Part shown: in pieces, positions 47,363 through 58,963 of the stretch | Numbering within the stretch: the first letter of the stretch is position 1 | Layout: each line of letters starts with the position of its first letter | Assembly: GCA_023897205.1 (NCBI GenBank) | Contig: JAHWDD010000002.1 | Location: forward strand, 4,340,001-4,404,000 | Length of the DNA: 64,000 nucleotides | Source: Exophiala sp. HKRS030 | Lineage: Eukaryota > Ascomycota > Eurotiomycetes > Chaetothyriales > Herpotrichiellaceae | Reading direction: 5' to 3' | Program-made: the position numbers and the translations under genes | Notes under the pieces: generated by a model | Databases searched by the model: none | Told to the model about the DNA's origin: nothing | The model's input: only the letters and a program-made list of their open reading frames with translations

Positions 47363-47736
47363 GTTGTGCTAGAAAGTGGCCGAGTAGATAATGGGGGCCT
47401 TGAAGAAAAGGATGAGTGCGATACCTAACGTGCTCACGTACCGATGACCTCAATACCTGCCGAGGGGATTTCGAAACGGCAACGACGTCAACGCGCAGGA
47501 AATCAACTGACCAATCAATCCACCCACTTTCCACCACTCTTCGGCCTTCCAGGCTTCACTGTTCACTGCCACCTTCTCGACAGTGAGCACTCGAGGACGA
47601 CTCTCCTTCTTTGTCGTTCTACTCCGAGTTGAAATATTTCTAGAATTGGGCTTGCAAGGATCGTCATTCTCCGCATTCCTCACACTCAATCAATCATTAA
47701 CGAATACCACCGCCTTTCTTTCAATCTCCAGGGACT
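47363..47736. promoter_or_regulatory. Shared divergent promoter region
   Basis: About 0.37 kb between the divergent starts of the NDUFAF2-like gene and the calponin-homology gene. Both promoters must lie here. It includes a CT-rich stretch near 47570-47640. Confidence 0.45.
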
Positions 47737-49745
47737 ATGGCGTCCGTCACAAGCCTGGATCAGGACATGCGAAAGCTGCGCCTTGACAGATACACGCCGG
47801 CCGCCGCCAATCAAGTAAGATCATGGATAGAGGATACACTGGGAGAATCACTTCCCCAGGTGATTTGATGGAAGCGCTCAAGGATGGCGTCGCGCTTTGC
47901 AAGTAAGATTGTTCCATGCCTGGTTGAAGGCTTTGATGCTAAGCCTAATCTCAGACTCGTCATTCGCGCCGGAGCATCCGGTGTCAAGTATAAGCAATCC
48001 AACATGCCCTTTGTGCAGATGGAGAACATCTCTCACTTCCTGCGCGCATGCGAGATGCCGCCGTTAAATCTACCTTCTCACGATCGTTTCCTGACTGTTG
48101 ACCTGTACGATTCCAAAGATCCTGCACAAGTCCTACAATGTCTGGCTGCATTCAGCCGAAGAGCAAATCAGCTCAATCCCTCAGCTTTTCCAAACACACT
48201 CGGGGCGAAGAGCAAATCTACCATGAGTCCTCAAGGCACTGGTTCGAGTGCTACCTCTAGGACTCCAACTTATACCACAAACTCTTCTGCGACTCGACCG
48301 CGCGGAACTAGCACCAATACCCCGGAACCTCCGTCGATCACGTTCAATCCGCTAAACCGGGCAGCCTACTCTGGTCGAATAAGCCCCACCAAGACCGCCC
48401 CGCTACCAACACATTGGGAAGAGGAGGTCTTGCCACCGGTGGTACTGTCAGTTCCTGGAGCAACAAGACCGACGAAGGCAAGACCGCGCCTGCTTGGAAT
48501 ATTCACCAGTATGGCTACATGGGTGGCGCAAGCCAAGGGAACCAAGGCATCGCGTTTGGCGCTCGAAGACAAATAACATCCCCGGCTCCAAATGTCCCTA
48601 GCGCTGCCGAGAAGGAGAAACGGTTAAGAGAAGAAGCAGAGCAGAAGCGTAAGGCTGAAGAAGAATACGATCGCGCGCAAGCTGCCCAACGAGCCGCTGA
48701 AGAGGAATTGGCCCGGTTAGAGGAGGAGAGACGATGGGCTGATGAAACACGGCGACAGAGAGAGCGAGAAGCGGCAGAACAACGTGCACATGAAAAAGCC
48801 CGCCTGCAAGAGGAAGAGCGTGTCAGACTAGAAGAACAACGTCGACAAGAACGTGCCTATGAAAGGGAACGAGAACGAGAGGCTCAGGACAAAGTCGAGC
48901 GTGATGCAGCAAACACTCGAAGCAGGCAAAGAACCACAAGCGATGCCAGACTGAACGGCCAATTCTTGAGCCAGTACCAGTCTAGTCAATCTCGAAACAC
49001 TGCTTCACCGCCAACACCAGCAGCACAACCCTCCGCAAATACCACCTATCCGCAAGAGACTCCCGAAGCCAAACGGATCGCCGAACTCGAGCGCCAACTG
49101 GAAGAGATGCGAGCACAGTCGCAAAGGGCACCTGCCCAATCCCAGTCCTTTGACGTTGAACCACCAGCACCTACTCTTCCGGCACGAAAACCGCAGCCAA
49201 CAAGCCATGAGGATGATTGGGCAGATTCCGAGCGCGATTACCTAAAATCCGAATGGCAAAAGACTCAATCGGCCGCCCCAGCCACTGTCCCCGCAAGTAC
49301 TCGGCCCTTGCCAGACCCGTCGACGTATTCTACCTCCTCGTCTGCCAGCAATCGCACTGATCGCTTCCTCAGCTCTAACCCAGCACCTTCACCTGTCGCG
49401 CCGGCGCAACACCGCTATCAAGACTACACAACTACACGGGAAGTCGACGCCGAGGACCAGCGGCGCATCCAATCCCAACAGAAGACCAAGGCCGGAGCTT
49501 GGGCTAGCAAGTCTTTGCTCGAACGTGAAATGGAGCGTGAACGAGAAAGACAGCGCGAATGGGAAGAAGGTCAGAAGGCCACAGCGAATGCTGCCCGTGA
49601 TTTAAGACAAGGCTCGGCACCAGGTCAGTCTTGGGATGTCCACCAGTATGGTTATATGGGTGGAGATAGCCAGAATCGTGGAGGGCCAGGCCTGGGCGTT
49701 AGCGGCCCCAGGAGGCAAATCATAGGTCCCAGACCGCCTCCCTGA
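47737..49745 (+). CDS. Calponin-homology protein with coiled coil and two calponin-like repeats, two frameshifts
   Basis: Actin-associated protein of the calponin/transgelin (Scp1-like) type, but much longer. Exons 47737-47902 and 47955-49745; corrected 652 residues. A single CH domain occupies about residues 15-150 (VRSWIEDTLGES, GDLMEALKDGVALCKLV, MPFVQMENISHFLRACE, DRFLTVDLYDSKDP). Two copies of a motif WN/DxHQYGYMGGxSQ...RRQI lie at about 48490-48590 and 49620-49720. They resemble divergent calponin repeats, which bind F-actin. Between them is a long charged coiled coil (Glu/Arg/Ala-rich, about 48600-48920) and a disordered Pro/Ser/Gln region. Breaks at C-runs 47854-47857 and 48398-48401 each need one added C; the first lies in the CH domain itself. 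A role in actin bundling is inferred from the family. Confidence 0.86.
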
Positions 49746-50318
49746 GTGTGTTGGCGGTAATCATAAGGAGCGTGTGACTATGGCTATGATATGAACGTCA
49801 GTACAGTCGTGAATCACGGGCTTATGATTTACTTTACGAGGAGTGATTGCTGATGTGGAATGAGCGAAGCAATGCGTGATGAGGCACGAACTGAAACGAG
49901 AGCCCATGAGACGAGTGCCATATGATTCTGGATGACAAAGACACTAGCATTGTCCTTGCGCATAGAGTAGCTAGACACAAAATAGCCCAACTATGTCCTG
50001 TGTTCCATACTCCGCTCGGAGGTTCCTTTATTTTATATTAGCTGTGTTGATGATATGTGTCATGAGTATTTCTTCGCCTCCCCATACTCACAGGAAAAGT
50101 CAAACCATGTCACTGTCCTCGCCCTATGCTGATTTAAGACAGGAGAGTAACTAGGCTCTATCGACCGAACCACGCTCCTGAAAGAAGCATATATCTCTCA
50201 GCAAACTCCAGCACCAGCCTAATAACATGCTTACTTCGTATATTGCCAGATTCGACAACACGCCTCAAAACCAGCGAACTATATCATTATCATCCAAACC
50301 ATGTTCCTCCAACCCTCC
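49746..50318. other. Convergent 3' flank
   Basis: About 0.57 kb between the ends of converging genes. Nothing recognisable. Confidence 0.4.
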
Positions 50319-52078
50319 TCACCCAAGCCCGCGAACCACCAATTGCAATCGCTCACCACTCTCCACCAACCAAGACCACGGCTCGTCGAGACCATCCTTG
50401 TCCCTGTTTCTCGAAGCCTTCATGCTTCGCAAGTCCTTTGCCCTACTGAGTCTTCGGTCCACGCCCATCTTTGCAGCATTCCCCAACCCTTCTGTGTTCG
50501 TCTCAATCATGCCCATCAAACTCATGCGCCTGGTCAATCCCTCTAGGAGAATCGCAACTCGCGCATTCGCATCAACGCTATTCTTGGCCGCCGCGAACGG
50601 GAGATATTCAGCCTCGAGTTTCCGTTGCGAGATCAGCACGTGCGACCGGATGCTCGGCGCTGAGGTCTCAAGCGTGCGTTGTAAGAGGGATTCCAGGAGT
50701 GTCAGGTGGATGGCTGGAGGGAAGTGGTGGAGAGATGATTGCGGCAGGACGAAGTATGCGAACAGTGGCAAGGGAGTGGTTTGATGAATTCAACGAATAA
50801 GGTGAATAGGTCTTCGAGGTCGGGGAATGTGGTGGGGCTGGTGGCCATCAAGGTCGGGTGGGACGAGACTTCGGTCAGGAGCACCAGGAGTCGGATGCGT
50901 AATGATAGGCATTGGTTGTCGCCTAGTGTTGAAGAAGAGGAGTTTTTCTGGTGGATTGATGATGTCGAGTTGTTAATGTCGTCTTCGCCAGTCTCGTACT
51001 CCGAACGGAGACTTCCGCCACTGTTTTTAGGCGTGAGGCGGCGTGATGATGGGGTTCGCGTTCTCGTTCGTGTCGATGTTCGTTGCGGGTCACCGGCATC
51101 GACTCCCTCTTCATCGGAAACGTCAGAGTCGTCTTGCATCAGGTAGTCGCCGTAGACTTCCTGATCGATGTTGACGTCTACCTCGCGTTTCTTCAAGCCA
51201 GAGTCTTTTGCCACGGGTTCTTTGAGCTCGTTCCGGAATATCGCCCGAAATTCGTTCGTGGATGGCGACCTCCCGTCAGCGAAGATGGCTCGAAGAATTC
51301 GTCTTTGCCGCGTTTGACCACCAATGGCCAATTCGATATACTGCCACAGAAGACTTTCTTCAGCCTCATTGTTCTTGTTGCGTATAGCCCAGTCACTTTC
51401 CAAAACTTCTATCACGAACGACAGAAGCTCGGAGTAACGATTCCACCGCTGTTCATAGATCGGTCCAGATATACAAGCACAACTGAACGCCCAACCCACC
51501 AACTGCCAGAAGTCCTCTCCACATTTCCACAAGCTTTGCGTGTTGGCATAGGTCGTTCTCAAGTCTTGAGATGATTTAGGCCGATCTGCGGGTTCTTCAT
51601 CCTCACCCTCAGAATGGTCCCCAAAGCGTGCTCTCCGCTGGGAACTCGGGTTATACTTTCGAAATGTAAAAGCCGTTGCGAGATCTGCATTGACTGGTCC
51701 AGCGGATTTCAGGATCACCCGAAGGAGTCGAAGAGCAGAGTTTGCTTGGTTCCATTTGTCACGCGCTATGGTCCGTGTTGTGAAATTAGGGTGAACACTC
51801 ACAGTGGCAGCCAAAGCAAGTTGAGAAGGTGACGGGATGGTCACAGGAAGCGTCCGGTCAATGGATGAGATACTGTTGTTGGTGATGGAGAGAAGGAAAT
51901 TGTAGGCCTGAGTGAAGAGATTCTCCTCGTAGTAAGTCTCCACATGATGAGCCAATTCAAATGGCAGCTGTTTCGTAGGACGATACTGAGGGATACTTTC
52001 TGGCTTTGTAGCATTTTCTGAGAAAGAGTGGGTTGCAGGCGGAGAGGAGAGTGGTGAAGAGGCAATGAGATGAGCCAT
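50319..52078 (-). CDS. Unknown helical protein, one frameshift
   Basis: Intronless, 586 residues (corrected). The N-terminal half is helical and ordered-looking (LPFELAHHVETYYEENLFTQ, WNQANSALRLLRVILKSAG, FWQLVGWAFSCACISG, RWNRYSELLSFVIEVLESD). It is interrupted by an acidic/Arg-rich low-complexity segment (DDSDVSDEEGVDAGD, then TRTRTRTPSSRR) and ends with helices such as LRIRLLVLLTEVSSHP and LEDLFTLFVEFIKPL. The frame breaks at the G-run 50772-50774 (plus strand). One added base gives KPLPLPLFAYFVLPQS and continues to a stop at 50319. A donor-like GTGAGG overlaps that stop, so a further exon is possible. I do not recognise the family; nuclear location is a guess from composition. Confidence 0.65.
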
Positions 52079-53424
52079 TTGAGATTGATTCAGGAGTAAA
52101 AAGGAATTATGGGCTTCGTCGACGCTAGAGATCCAAATGAAATCAACGACTGGAACGTAGCCATTGGCAATAGATAGACATGGCTGTCAAATGTTGCCTC
52201 TTTTCGGTCAGAATATCATGGTCATCCCGTTCATCTGCAGACAAGGCTGCTATCAAAGCAACAAGGCTGCCGTAGATGGGCTATTTAAGACGCGTGGTTG
52301 GTCATGGCAGGTCAGACGCGTCCCACAGAATCACGTGGCCAGTGTGGAATTTCTTGGCAGCCCGCTCTCCTCAACCTCAACTACCTAGTATCTACTACAA
52401 TTCATCCTACTTGATATACGAGAGCAGTTCGTGCAGAATAAGAACGGGAACATCACGAGCCTAGTCTTTGCCTCTGTTCTTCTGCGTCCAGCCATGGACA
52501 GACTTTTCCGACTGCTTGATGACACGGTGGAACATCCTGCCGACCCTTTCTGATGATTACTGAACGTAAATCCCCAACCGCATCATGCCTAGGTCTACAT
52601 TCTGCAACGAACAGCCCCCAGCGTCCGCTACAGTATGTGAGGGAAAAAATTCGCCTCCATACTGTGCCGCAACTGGCTTTGAAAGCAGTCGTCCGGCTTG
52701 ATATGCAGAGCCATCCTTGACGAGATATTGCACAAATCGTCCACAAGTTGTACAAAGTCCACTTTTGAACAATGGAAGTTGCCCAGTCAATATTTCCGCC
52801 TTACCACAAACCCTATCAGATGCTCCAAAACTTGGCAACGCCAATCTCGAGTACAAGTGTTTCTCTAGTCAAAGACCAGAACCCTGAGGCTTGACCTTCA
52901 GCCGTCTGAGATCTCGTGTTGTTCTTCGGTCGGCTTGTGCTACTATCTTGGCCACTACACCCTTGGCATCCAACAGGTCTGGCAATTGAGAAGTAGAATT
53001 TTACACTTTACCAGACGCATCCGTCCTGAAAGGAGCCTGAGAATGTACCAGATGAGTTCCAACTATTCACTGCATCTACCATCAGTCCGATATGGAGAAA
53101 TATCGTTCCGGGATTCTTTTGAATTTCAAGCGTTGACTTTAAGGTGCTCGGTGACTCAAACTTTCGCAGGTTCTGTCAATGGCTTGGATTTTATGGACAC
53201 TCCAAGGTTTAGCCGGCGTAAAGATGTCCCGGTCATCTGTTGCTCGATATAACTATTACTTCGAGATATCATGTCCTTAAAAGGTGAGGCACGCGTTCCC
53301 AACGCCGCAACTTTCGACTATTGTCCTAGACTCCCCTCCAGGGTCACCATCTCTTGTGAACATCGTGAAGCTATATCGTCAATTGAACGTCAAGACTGAG
53401 CAATCCCTACACATTGCCAGTACG
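52079..53424. other. Intergenic with one weak minus-strand frame
   Basis: About 1.35 kb between divergent genes. A 99-residue minus-strand frame (52856-52557) has fairly natural composition and two Cys pairs (LCTTCGRF), but no start context or family support. It is listed here rather than as a gene. Confidence 0.35.
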
Positions 53425-54416
53425 ATGGCTCCTCAACAATCCGTCCTCATCACAGGAAGCAGCAAAGGAGGTATAGGCGATTTCCTAGCTCAGGAATTCC
53501 ACAAGAAAGGACTCTTAGTCTTTGCGACCGCCCGCAACCTCACCAAGGTCGAGCATTTGAAAGACCAAGGCATCTACGTCCTACCACTAGACGTTATCGA
53601 TGAGAAGTCCATACACACAGCTGTGGAGAGTGTCAGGGCCGTGACAGGCGGGAAGCTAGATTTTCTCGTGAATAACTCCGGAGGAGGTATGATCATCATA
53701 TCCAAACTATCAAATCCGTTTCAGAACAGAAGTTAACGCCATACTCAGGCTACAGCATGCCTTTGCTTGACTCTAATCTCTCAACTGCGAAACAGGTGTT
53801 TGACGTCAATGTCTTCGCGCTTGTCAGCGTCACACAGGCCTTCTCACCTCTGCTGATTGCATCGCAAGGAACCGTCGTCAATATCGGCTCAGTCCTTGGT
53901 CACACGCCATTCCCGTGGAGTGGGTGGTATAACGCCAGCAAGGCGGCTGTGAATCTGTTGACAGACCAAATGCGAATAGAGTTCGCTCCTCTAGGTGTCA
54001 AAGTCGTCCTCATTGTCGCCGGCGCCATCAGAACCAACTTCCTCAACAATCTTCCGAGCGCGCCGCACCTCCCGGCCGACACGGTATATGCTGCAGCTAG
54101 GACGGAGATTGAGGCGGTCATGTCAGGTCAGGGATTGGAGGAGGGTGCTATGGATGGGCATGCAGCTGTGCAGGCCATTGTGGGTAATGTGTTGAAGTCA
54201 AGCCCCAAGAAACGCTATTGGATCGGAGGTGGTGCGTCGTTAATCTGGACTGCCTCGACTTTTGGCTGGTCGACCGTCTGGGTAAGTTACTGCTGTCATT
54301 AAGACGAGGCATGCGTGACGCGTTTACTGATAAACCTCCAGGATACGCTGTTTTCCAACCTTGCGAAGCTCCCCGTCGTGCGAAAGAAGATCTTGGCCGA
54401 CAGGAAACTGGGTTAA
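53425..54416 (+). CDS. AYR1: AYR1-like short-chain reductase
   Basis: SDR of the 1-acyl-dihydroxyacetone-phosphate reductase group, which makes lysophosphatidate (ER and lipid droplets) and can reduce other lipid ketones. Three exons (53425-53686, 53749-54281, 54342-54416) give 289 residues. Motifs: cofactor loop TGSSKGGIG near residue 10, LDFLVNNSGGGY across the first splice, NIGSVLG with the catalytic serine, and YNASKAA with the Tyr-Lys pair. The C-terminal part has a hydrophobic stretch (WIGGGASLIWTASTFGW) that may anchor the protein to a membrane, and a basic end (VRKKILADRKLG). NADPH preference is expected for the family but not proven here. It lies upstream of the carboxylase in the same direction. 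Confidence 0.85.
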
Positions 54417-55018
54417 ATTCAAGACGAATATATGGAGATGCTGGATAGTCTATGGCCATGGAACTTCTCGCTTTGACGGTGGTCATTGTCAACGCTCCGC
54501 TTGGTGTTCTCGAAGCTGACAGTTGGGTTCAATCGGTCGAACTGGGGGTGATCACGTACATAGCCAGAGGTGTACTAACTAGACTTCGTTATGGTATTCA
54601 AAGAGTGGGAATACAATTGGCCTATTGGCTCCGGTAACTATGATACTCTGTATGCATCTGTTCCTACCAACCACTTTGAAACACCTTAGAACTACAAGTT
54701 GTCGAGTTGCTGTGTATTGAATGGCACAATGAACCACGACGAAGCTTAATGTAGCCTCCAAGACATTGGTGACCCTGACACTGGGCTCCCAACTAACTCG
54801 GCCTTCCGTCCAATGGGCGAGGCGTGCTGGTGCCGATGTTACCGAATTAAGCCGAGGAGGGCGGGTGCGGGCAAGGCGCGGGGGAACCATGTTCGAGGTC
54901 CACTTTTTATGATCACGGCAAGTATCTAGAAAACGAGTACAAAGACCATGAATGTGCGCGACACACGCGATAGCCATCGCTCTCCAGTAGACGGCCACTA
55001 CAGTTGGTTGCATTCAGG
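54417..55018. other. Intergenic, carboxylase promoter
   Basis: About 0.6 kb without a supported gene. Confidence 0.45.
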
Positions 55019-58000
55019 ATGTCTTCCTCTGGGCCCATCAAGATTCTCATCGCAAATCGATCCGAGATAGCATGCCGTCTCATCAGAACATACTCGCTCT
55101 ACTCAAGCATCCACACGGTAGCTCTGTTCACTCCTTCTGAGAAGGACGCAACACACGTGCGTCTTGCAACTTCATCAGTGGTGCTCCCGGGAGAAGGTTC
55201 ACGGGCATATCTGGACGCGGCCAATATTGTCAATATTGCGAAGAACCAAGGGTGCTGGGTATCGCGCCCGGCTATGGCTTTTTATCCGAAGACGCTGGGT
55301 TCGTGAGACTATGTGAAGATCAAGGCGTCACGTTCATCGGACCATCAAGTCAGCAGTTGGCACAACTTGGAGACAAGATCAGTGCGAGGTCATTGGCGGC
55401 GAATGCAGGTGTACCGGTTCTAGAGGGCACGAAGACCACACTCGATCAAGGTTCTTCCATCACCGATGTACTAGCATTTGCAAAGAGCCTAGGCCCAGCC
55501 AGGAAAATCATCCTAAAGGCCGCAGCTGGCGGTGGAGGACGTGGCATCCGCATCATTGATGACAATACTGACGAGCAGGCCATTCGCTCCGCTTATGAAG
55601 CTTGTCAGCGAGAGGCACAAGCATCCTTCGGCAGTGGAAACCTATTCGCGGAGCGATATCTCTACGGTGCTAAACATATTGAAGTCCAGCTACTTGGAGA
55701 CGGCACTGGAGAGGTTTGCCATTTCTGGGAAAGAGAATGCTCGCTTCAGCGCAGAAACCAAAAAGTCGTGGAGATTGCGCCTTCGCATTCCATCACGCCA
55801 CGGCTTAGGCGAGCTATCATCGAAGCTGCTGTGAGACTGGGAAAAGCAGTAAAGCTGCGAAGTCTCGCCACAATTGAGTTCCTTGTCGACGCGGCGACTG
55901 AAGACTTTTATTTCATGGAGGCGAATCCGAGGATACAAGTCGAGCATACCATCACCGAACAGATCAATAGCATTGATTTGGTGGATTTACAGCTTCAGGT
56001 GGCTTTGGGACGAACCCTGACAGATTTGGGAATAACGCGGGAACCGCCACCACCTCGACTTACATCCATACAGCTACGCATCAATGCCGAAAGCTTTCGG
56101 CAAGACGGCACAGCGCAACCTGAAGCAGGGACTATTCGGCAAGGATACTTCCCTACAGGAGCAGGCGTGAGGGTCGAGACAGCTCTTGAAGGAGGCAGGC
56201 AGTATAATGTGAGTCCTTTGTTCGACAGCCTTTTGGCGAAACTTATTGTCACATCATCCTCGTATGGTTCCGCCCTACGGCTCGCTCGTTGGGCCATTCA
56301 CGAGACCAGAATCGTAGGATGCAGGACGAATCAGGCTTTCTTAATGGCCTTGCTTGATCTCCAAGCTATTAAAGAGGGCAAGAGCAACATTTTAACGATC
56401 CAGGAGAACTTCGAGGCACTTTACAGCGCCACGCAGCAGTTCGAAGACGCATTACGGGCCAAAGTTGATCAGAACACCGAAGAGACCACTTCGGTAATGA
56501 AGGATGCGGCTAAAGTTGAGCGACCCGCAGGCTCTGAAGAGCTGCCCGCGCTTGTCACAGGAGTTGTCATTTCTATCAAAGTAAGCGAAGGTGACAAGAT
56601 CACTGCTGGCCAAGAATTGATCGTTCTTGAGGCGATGAAGATGGAACATTCTGTGCGGAGCGCCTACGATGGTGTTGTTTCCAAAGTGGCCGTTACGCAA
56701 GGACAGCAAGTGACTGCTGGCGATGCTCTCGTTTTTACCATCTCGGATGGCGACAGTTCATCTACCAACACACACGACATAGCCGGGACTGAGGACCCAG
56801 AGGAGCTGCGGCCGGAGCTGACTGAGCTGAACGAACGCAAGGCCTTCCTGCAGTACGCCGGCCGCGAAGAAGATTTGGCTAAGCGCCATGCAAACGGATA
56901 CCTTACAGGCCGGGAGAATCTCGACTTACTTGTAGATAAAGATTCATTCATAGAATATGGAGATCTTGTGGTTGCGGCGCAGAGAAAAAGATATCCCTTG
57001 TCCCAACTCATCGCTCGAACGAGCGGGGATGGTATCATCGTGGGTTGGGCGAAGATGGACTCTCATCCAGTCGCAGTCGTCCTTGGTGACTACCTCGTGC
57101 TTGCCGGCACGCAAGGGCACTTCCATCATCAGAAATTAGATCGCATCTTCCAGTCAATCATTGATCATCCTGCGCCACTGGTGTTGTACGCCGAAGGAGG
57201 CGGTGGACGACCAGGAGATACGGATAGCTTGGGGATGGCGGGCCTGAAAACGCCATCATTTGCTCTAATGGGCGAGATCAAGGCAAGAGGAATCCCTTCT
57301 GTTGCAGTCGTGAATGGGTACTGCTTTGCGGGCAACGCTGCATTTCTGGGAACATGCGACATCATCATAGCCACAAGAGGCGGATCAAAAGATGCGCCGA
57401 CGAGGAAATCTACCACAATCGGCATGGGTGGTCAAGCAATGATCGAAGGCGGCGGCCTTGGTCGTTTTGAGCACGAACACATCGGTCCCGTTGATGTCCA
57501 CATGCGCTCAGGTGGCATTGATGTGCTTGTTGACACCGAGGTCGAAGCGGCGCCGCTTGTGCGCAAGATTGTTGCTCTGTTCACACATCCTCAGCTGCCA
57601 CCAGCGCAGAGTCCTTACACATCGGATCCTCTTCGCTTGCGCACCGCCGTGCCACCACTGTCACATCGTCGCCGAGCCTACGATGTTCGTCATGTGATCA
57701 AACTTCTTCTCGACGACGATAGCTTTATCGAGTTCTGTCCCGAGTGGGGTCTCTCCGTGCTCACAGGCTTTGGGCGGATCAACGGCCACGCAGTCGCAAT
57801 CATGGCTTCCAACTCGTCGTCTCCCCTAGGCGGCGCCATCGACGTAGCATCCGGAGCAAAAGTTAACCGGCTTCTACGTCTCCTCGTACGTCTCGGCGGC
57901 ATGCATCTCCTCAGCCTGTGTGACACGCCCGGATTCATGGTAGGCCCGGACTTCGAGCGCTCGACCGAAGCTCAAGGCGCCGGAAGCACATACCGCTGCT

Positions 58001-58425
58001 TCGGCGACTGGTTCGGCGTGTCGCAAGAATTCGGCCTTCTCGGCGGTCGCGTCCTAGGCGTTGTGCTGCGAAACGGTTTCGGGCTGGGCGCACAAGCGAT
58101 GCTTGGTGGTGGAAGTTTGAGGAACAGCATGTGTGTGGCGTGGCCAAGTGCCGTCTTTGGCGGCATGGGCATCGAAGGTGCTGTACGACTTGCCTACAGA
58201 AAGGAGTTGGAAGCTATTCAAGACGTTGAAGACAGAAAGAAAAAGGAGCAGGAGATGATCGATGCCATGTACGATGAAGGCAAGGCCATCAATATGGCCA
58301 TGGCCTCTGAAATCGACGGTGTGATTGATCCGGCTACGACGAGGAAATGGCTCGAGCAGATGATCGAGGTCCTACCAGAGAGAGTGCCGAAGTATGTTAA
58401 GGCAAGGAGAGGCGCAAAGATATAA
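55019..58425 (+). CDS. Single-chain biotin-dependent acyl-CoA carboxylase, one frameshift
   Basis: One polypeptide carries every part of an acyl-CoA carboxylase. Biotin carboxylase (about residues 8-450) starts with ILIANRSEIACRLIRT and has the ATP-grasp loop GGGGRGIRI, ERECSLQRRNQKVVE and FMEANPRIQVEHTITEQ. A biotin carboxyl carrier domain (about 500-580) has the biotinylation site EAMKMEH. A complete two-part carboxyltransferase (about 590-1130) includes GGGRPGDTDSLGMAG and FAGNAAFLGTCDIII, then GGAIDVASGAKVNRLLRLLV and LCDTPGFMVGP. The order BC-BCCP-CT matches the 120-kDa single-chain long-chain acyl-CoA carboxylases of actinobacteria rather than eukaryotic ACC1 or two-subunit PCC/MCC. There is no intron in 3.4 kb. 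One break, at the G-run 55250-55252, needs one added G (then NQGVLGIAPGYGFLSED). Corrected length 1135. The substrate is not deducible. Confidence 0.9.
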
Positions 58426-58963
58426 GAAATAGAAGTTCATCTTTTTTGGATCAAGGATGAAACTAGATATCCGAAGCTTTAGCCAAAACGTAGGTGGTCC
58501 CACCTATATATTACGCTAGCTCAGATTTGCCTATACCGCTCTGCCTACAGTTACAGGATTTAAGAGATTGCACTTTAAGTTGTCTCTACCGTCAAGAGGA
58601 AGAAGGAGATTTGGAGTGATGTCGTTCTCCCAGTTCTGCAATATCATAGTGCAACTGACGGCGATGATGCCGTGCCTCGAACTCTTGATCAAAGCCATCA
58701 GTGTGTTTGAAAGCTGAACGTCCATTCAATAGTGGCCGCCGTACCAGGTAGTCTTCCAAACATACTCTGATCAACGCAACCTTCACAGTTCAGCCTCCAA
58801 TTCATGATTGCTCATCCCTTGTCCGCCTCATGGTTAATTAAGCCTCATGCTACTCAGGTGGGAGAGGCTGTCCACTTATCTGGACCTGTAGACTTGCAGG
58901 TTGTCAGAGAATCGACTAAGTACATAGTCAGCCCAATAATTCTACGAGTCTCTTGGTCTGGTC
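58426..58963. other. Convergent 3' flank
   Basis: About 0.54 kb between converging genes. Nothing recognisable. Confidence 0.4.

Noticed and set aside
52557..52856. Minus-strand 99-residue frame with two Cys pairs
   Set aside because: No convincing start, no family, and it overlaps other open frames of similar size.
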